Source: Terebella lapidaria (taxonomy: Eukaryota; Annelida; Polychaeta; Terebellida; Terebellidae). From it: 64,000 nucleotides of DNA. The notes under the pieces are model-generated. The model had not been told where the DNA came from. It ran no database searches and saw only the letters and a list, made by a program, of their open reading frames with translations. The stretch lies in contig OX424560.1 of NCBI GenBank assembly GCA_949152475.1, positions 1,488,001 to 1,552,000 on the forward strand, read 5' to 3'. The position numbers were made by a program, and so were the translations under genes. Of the stretch, positions 58,962 through 64,000 are shown in pieces. Within the stretch, counting starts at the first letter, position 1, and each line of letters begins with the position of its first letter.

Positions 58962-60053
58962 ATGTTGTACAGGAGCATGTACCTGTTACTGCTGGGAGCC
59001 TGTCTCACGGCCGTGGGGCTGGTCTACCGAGCCATCTGGCGAGTGTACGAGCCAGGAATCCGCCAGGTGGAAGCCAACAGCACGAAGACCATCTTGCTAT
59101 GGTACCCTCACTCCAAGTTCTACCAGATGGGACCCGGGCGGGAAGGATTCGCCTGGTGTCCTGTCAATGACTGTGCCCTCACGGACGACCGGAGTCTACT
59201 TCCCGCCGTGTCTGCTGTCATCGTCCGTGGAGCACAAATATCCGGAGTTCTACCGACCCACGTCAACTCTGGCCAGGTATTCGTATTCATAGAGTTCGAG
59301 AGCCCGATGAGTATCTACCCGAGCCGCCTGAAGGACACCTCCGGGCTCTTCAACCTGTCCATGACGTACCTAAGCGGCGCCGATATCTATATCCCATACG
59401 GAGAAGTGATATCTCGGAGTGAACCAAACCCCGGTGCTGTGCCATCCATTGCCACCCTCCAAGACAAAAACAGGCTGGTAGCATGGGTCGTTAGCAACTG
59501 TCACCCGACCAGCACTCGCCAGCAGTACGTCCAACAGCTCTCACACTATGTCAGTGTCGACATTTACGGCCACTGCGGGAACCTGACTTGTGCGAAGATG
59601 AACGCTACATGCTATAAGGAGCTGGCCCATGAACATCTGTTCATCCTATCGTTTGAGAACGCGTACTGCAAGGACTACATTACTGAGAAGCTGTTCCGTC
59701 CCATAAGCCACAATATCGTCCCCGTGGTGCTGGGTGGTGGTAGGTATGCTGATGTCCTCCCGCCCAAGTCTTACATAGACGTGCGGGACTTCAGCTCACC
59801 AGCGCACCTGTCCCAGCACCTGCTCTACCTGCAGCGTAACCGCACAGCGTACGCCGAGTACTTCGCCTGGAAGGCAAACTTTGTTGTTAAGAATAGCGGC
59901 TACACTCGGCCCAGAGCGTTCTGTCGGCTGTGCGAGATCTTGCATGACCCGGACTACAAGCACAGGCTGCCGCTGGACCCAGAAGTTTACTGGAGCCAGG
60001 AGACACTCTGCCTCAGGGACGACCCAGAGAGGAGGGAGGTACACCTTCTGTGA
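58962..60053 (+). CDS. Alpha-1,3-fucosyltransferase, GT10 family (paralog 3)
   Basis: Intronless, 363 aa. The signal anchor is at the extreme N-terminus (about 5-24, SMYLLLLGACLTAVGLVYR) and the stem is short, which explains the smaller size. Catalytic motifs: TILLWYPHSKFYQMGPG, ALTDDRSLL, SAVIVRGAQI, NRLVAWVVSNCHPTSTR, VDIYGHCG, FILSFENAYCKDYITEKLF and VPVVLGGGRY. C-terminal CRLCEIL and TLCLRDDPERREVHLL are shared with paralog 1. It is transcribed in the same direction as paralog 2, 711 bp downstream, which suggests local tandem duplication. Confidence 0.93.
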   Translation: MLYRSMYLLLLGACLTAVGLVYRAIWRVYEPGIRQVEANSTKTILLWYPHSKFYQMGPGREGFAWCPVNDCALTDDRSLLPAVSAVIVRGAQISGVLPTHVNSGQVFVFIEFESPMSIYPSRLKDTSGLFNLSMTYLSGADIYIPYGEVISRSEPNPGAVPSIATLQDKNRLVAWVVSNCHPTSTRQQYVQQLSHYVSVDIYGHCGNLTCAKMNATCYKELAHEHLFILSFENAYCKDYITEKLFRPISHNIVPVVLGGGRYADVLPPKSYIDVRDFSSPAHLSQHLLYLQRNRTAYAEYFAWKANFVVKNSGYTRPRAFCRLCEILHDPDYKHRLPLDPEVYWSQETLCLRDDPERREVHLL

Positions 60054-60850
60054 GACAACAAGGGTAGTCCCCAGGTGTACTTGAATCAAAAGCCATGGGT
60101 TTTATGGCTGATCATAATGCTCATGTTTGTGACGTTCTAAGAAATCAAGTCGCTCATGGAAGATGTTGTCATCCGACCAGCAAGGGGTCAAGTCTGGGAT
60201 CATTGAATAGGACGACTCTAATCCGTAAGCACACGTAATGTAATAACACTCTCTCAGAGGGAGACTACACACGGGAGGTCATCACAATGTTGTATTCATC
60301 GTGGTATCTTCATTTTATGCTGTCTGAGACCTGCTTCACCACGAAATGTGTATGAGATGTGTTAACTGTTGGATTCTTTACGGATCTCCTGGATGGAGTT
60401 GGCAACATTCTTACGATCACTATCGTCATGACAACCCTTAGTTGAAGAATTCGTGCACGTCACAAACAGCTGCACAGAGAACCTGATCAGGGGCTATATT
60501 GACACAAGAATTCAGCAATGCTTTATATCAATGAACACATCAAAATACATCCACCAATACATTAACTAATTTATATTCAACCCAGTACATGATCATCAGG
60601 TCACAATCTGATGACAATCTGATCAACTTGCAATTTCTATACTTCATTCTGTATATATTTTGTTCACTTTAGTATATGCTGGTATTAGAGTGTTCTTTTT
60701 GTAACTAACACCACATATTCAACAAATAATACTATGTTAAGTTTATTTATTCTCGTCATTGACAAATATCTGTTTGATGCATCAATCTGTCCATTAGGAG
60801 ATCCAGCTTGGAATATTAAATCTGCAGTCGTGGTGTGTTCAAGCTGGAGA
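60054..60850. other. Spacer between convergent genes
   Basis: 3' flanks of fucosyltransferase paralog 3 (plus) and the SLC28 gene (minus). No repeat or gene recognised. Confidence 0.4.
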
Positions 60851-61970
60851 TCACACGATATCTGGGTCGTACAATAATCCTACAATAGGAGAAAAAACAC
60901 AAGTGTGTTGAATAAATAGTTCGCATAGTCTGAGAGTTGTCTGAGAATATGTTGTGACTGAAGTATTATTGGGCTCTTCAGTGAGTTGTTGAACTGAAGA
61001 GTTAGCATGAAACGGGATGGAAGAGTTAACTTGTTAACTTGTCAGACCGCCTCACGGACCTGCCACACATGCGTTGATGAAGCTGACCACAGTTCCGGCG
61101 ACCAGCGCCCTGAGGGCCAGGGTGGCGATCTCTGACTTCCTGTGGGGCACCATCCCGCCCAGGGCGCCCATCATCGTCCCTAGCGAGCCAATGTTCGCGA
61201 AACCACACAGCGCGTACGTGGAGATCGTGATAGAGCGTTCCTGGATCAGAAACAGGCCAAAATGTTAACATGCGACTCATCCAACACAATGATATATATT
61301 TCGAGATACACCCATAGCTTTATGTTCTAATCTGTTAAGACCATTGGGCAACATGTGTTGTGTTGGTTACCTGCATGACGCCGCCGTACAGCGTGATGTT
61401 ATCGTTTACGAGGTACATGTCGTCTTGAATGTACTCTACGGTGCCGTTGTACGTGCTGTAGTACTCGGAGTTGTCGATGATTACCGACAGTTCTGTGTAC
61501 GCCACGAACTCGTTGATGAAGGTTTTGACTCCGATGAGCTCGGCGACCTTGCGGCAGTCCTCAGAGGCAACGCCCATCAGCCAAGCAAACGGCCACAGCA
61601 GGTAGGAGCAGATCAGCTGGGGTGGAACGAGGAAATGTCAAATCTGTGATAAATTAGGCCTACGCTGATGAACATGTGCTAGCTGAGAGTTGGAAATTAA
61701 AAGTTGGACTATTGAGATCATTATTCAAAACTGAGACAGTTGCATGGCAACCTTGGGCCTACATATATGGGCTAAATAAATGTTGATGTGGTCACCTCGA
61801 AGGTGAGTTCTGGGTACTCTGGCGGCCACATGCCTGCTCGGTGGCCCATCCACGTCAGGGTGGTGTTAATGAAGGCGAGCAGGGAGATGAATGCCATGAT
61901 GTTGACGGCGATGTTAGCCACCAGGCTGACGGCTCCAGACGCCCCGGCCGAGGCCGCCTCTATGATGTTC
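60851..61970 (-). CDS. SLC28: Concentrative nucleoside transporter, C-terminal part (SLC28)
   Basis: Exons 61970-61796, 61616-61371, 61240-61060 and 60879-60851 join in phase and give the last ~210 codons. The sequence follows vertebrate CNTs closely: [53 protein letters not shown] (the CNT signature GxKxxxNEFVAY), [16 protein letters not shown] and [19 protein letters not shown]. CNTs import nucleosides with sodium across the plasma membrane. The last exon, of only 29 nt, adds LLYDPDIV and the stop. If its weak GTCCGT donor at 61059 is not used, the frame ends two residues later (AGP). Upstream exons with the N-terminal two thirds are not recognised before 64000 and probably lie beyond the window. 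Confidence 0.92.
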
Positions 61971-64000
61971 CTTTGAGGACTGTGTGAGACACCACAATAG
62001 TTCAATTGAAGCTATACAGTCGAGCAAATCAAGTCACACTGAAGTTTTACTTCTCGCGTGTCCAGACATCTGCTAAAATGTGTATAGATTTATTGGTCTA
62101 GGGTGTCACTGCTAAGTACAGAACAGTCCAGGCAAATAAAGACAAACAGTTCGGAATCCCAACTCAATGTGAGAGATCACACAAAATTCATAAAATCTAG
62201 GAGTTCATCATCGACGTGAACTCGGGTGTTTCGAATGAATGATCGTGACACATGTCGTGGATTACACGAATTACCCCAAGATATAGCAGATACAATTGTG
62301 TTGCATATGTGTTTTAGGATTGCACATTTGAAACTTTGTAAAAATTTGCAATGATAAAAAATGTATTTAGTGGTTTTTTTTTTATCTAAGGAAGCTATTC
62401 ATTCGCATTTCCTACCCAAAATGCGACCCCCTTAGTGTTCTTGCCAATGACGAAAAAGCTTTGGGTGTTTTCTGATAGGTGTCAAAGACAGGTTCACTTC
62501 CCTTCACATCGGAATAGTACGGTAAAACTGATAATAAACGCAGGGACGTTCATTGATTACACTTGTTTTCCACCCCATGAGTTTATTAGAGGCCCTACGT
62601 TTGTTGATTCCATCCGCTACATTACTGTGGATGATCATATCGATTAAATCTTCCTGTCTTGTGTGCTTTAATGTCCTTACCCCCTTCCATGTGCATGCCG
62701 TCAACATGATTGACCGTGATTGTTTTTTAAAACTACTCTTATTTATTTCAGTGCACTCAAATTATCTTCGGTTATTAGAGGCCTGTGTTTATTAAAATTC
62801 CCAGCGTTTATTGAAAGATTTACGGTTACGTATGTGGGGTGACTAAAAGACCCCAATCCATTGCCTCAACTTGGTAGAGTTTCCACCTTCCTCGGTTCCT
62901 AGGTTCGCTATTTTGAAGGCAACCGCAGTTTTTGGTAACATTATGCTGACTACAATCCTCGTTCAAAGCTGGTATGCTGCTGATGATATCTGTCATCCAC
63001 GGGGGCATTGTGATTAATCGACAGATACTATTCCTAAACCTAGCTCAATAAATAGAGGCTTCATAAGTTACCAAAGCGTAATGATCGAAAACTACATGTA
63101 CAGTTTGCTACTGCCGATCTACAGTAAATATCTGATAATTGGAACTGAAAAAAAATGGAACTATCAAACTAAGAAAATTAAGCATTCTACAATTACAGCA
63201 AGTTTACTCATGATTTACGGCAAGTTGTTGTTATTGCTACATACATTTTTGTTTTCTGAACTGTTTTATCTCCGAGGGTTTTAGGGTCAGCTTCATGCAG
63301 ATTGCGCACTGCGAACAACTATATTCGTGCGTCACAGTGTGGCTTCAGATATAACATATTCTTTGTCGAGAATTCACCGAACCCTGCGCTCTACTGCTGG
63401 TGGTAATGGGCCGTCGATACATAGTTTGTCAAAGAAGTTTCTCGTTATCTTGGTGCATAAAAATTTGTGGGAGGTCACATTGATTTCCTCTATCCGTTGG
63501 GCGCCTTCAGCCTTTATACCTAACTGCCGTCATGTCCATTCAGAGTCATCAAATTCCCTGACACACAGAATATTGTGTCTTGCATCTTAGGCATTCTAGG
63601 AGGAAAATCCTCGATGATCTGGGATCTCTTGTTACATCGGACGAGGCAATATAACACCTGGTATTTGGAAGCTTTTTGGGGGAGACATGTAACGGTCGAT
63701 ATTTCACGGACTGGTGTGTTAATATGATCTCTAAAACATTTGTTCAAATTTCAGTCGATGAAAGAGCAAAGTCATGTTCTCTACATGAACTTCAACAAAG
63801 AGGTTTTGTGTCGATTTTTTCTCAGTCTTTATCTACCAATACACAAAGACACGGTACCGTGTAAACAACACGTGGTGTGATGTTTTGGACACTGTAGTGA
63901 AACATAAAATATACTGTGAAGACTTCTCTGTTCATTTAAATGGGTTGCTTTAAAATGAATCAATTTTGAACTTTTGTCATAGATACTCTTTAGGTGACCT
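61971..64000. other. Probable SLC28 intron/upstream sequence, no exon recognised
   Basis: A+T-rich sequence with only short frames lacking known domains. It should be intron of the SLC28 gene if that gene continues past the window edge. Short TTTATTAGAGGCC-type words repeat around 62580-62800. Confidence 0.4.

Overview
The window is nuclear DNA of an animal. Genes carry short GT-AG introns, the spacer is A+T-rich, mobile elements are dense, and the recognisable proteins are metazoan: gamma-tubulin, GT10 fucosyltransferases, GTDC1/QTMAN, a concentrative nucleoside transporter, CARD and LDL-receptor class A proteins. A marine invertebrate, perhaps a lophotrochozoan such as a mollusc, brachiopod or annelid, fits best. 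That placement is inference; nothing here fixes the phylum.

Layout. 1-3.1 kb: degenerate minisatellites and a MITE. 3.87-7.29 kb (minus): a nine-coding-exon secreted protein with six LDLa modules, possibly a prohormone-4-type precursor. Decaying copies of its leader exon lie behind it. 8.2-13.5 kb: a ~5.3 kb element with ~430 bp inverted termini, nested palindromes and a 45-bp minisatellite. 13.8-20 kb: two ~3.4 kb tandem copies of a broken Ig-like gene. 20-24.8 kb: gene-poor. 24.84-28.15 kb (plus): complete eight-coding-exon GTDC1. 28.2-30.84 kb: a 147-bp satellite bounded by short inverted repeats. 32.76-37.83 kb (minus): a two-pass membrane protein with alternative 3' exons. 39.06-45.67 kb: an apparently intact DIRS retrotransposon. 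45.9-49 kb: MITEs, a CA microsatellite and tRNA-derived SINEs. 49.55-50.48 kb (minus): a double-CARD protein. 52.38-53.74 kb (minus): intronless gamma-tubulin. 55.19-60.05 kb: three intronless alpha-1,3-fucosyltransferase paralogs. 60.85-61.97 kb (minus): the 3' end of an SLC28 transporter.

The genes do not form one pathway. The fucosyltransferases are a local paralog cluster with signs of gene conversion. GTDC1 and the two-pass membrane gene converge on the satellite. The most distinctive items are: the DIRS element with its internal complementary region and a 1794-codon gag/recombinase frame that stays open across the overlapping RT gene; the leader-exon family of the LDLa/Ig region; the alternative terminal exons of the membrane gene; the 147-bp satellite carrying an ERR/NR5A-type half-site in nearly every unit; and clusters of GTTACGTC and TAGGCCTA motifs.

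Exon boundaries were placed by eye from splice consensus, reading phase and family conservation. No search or alignment program was run.
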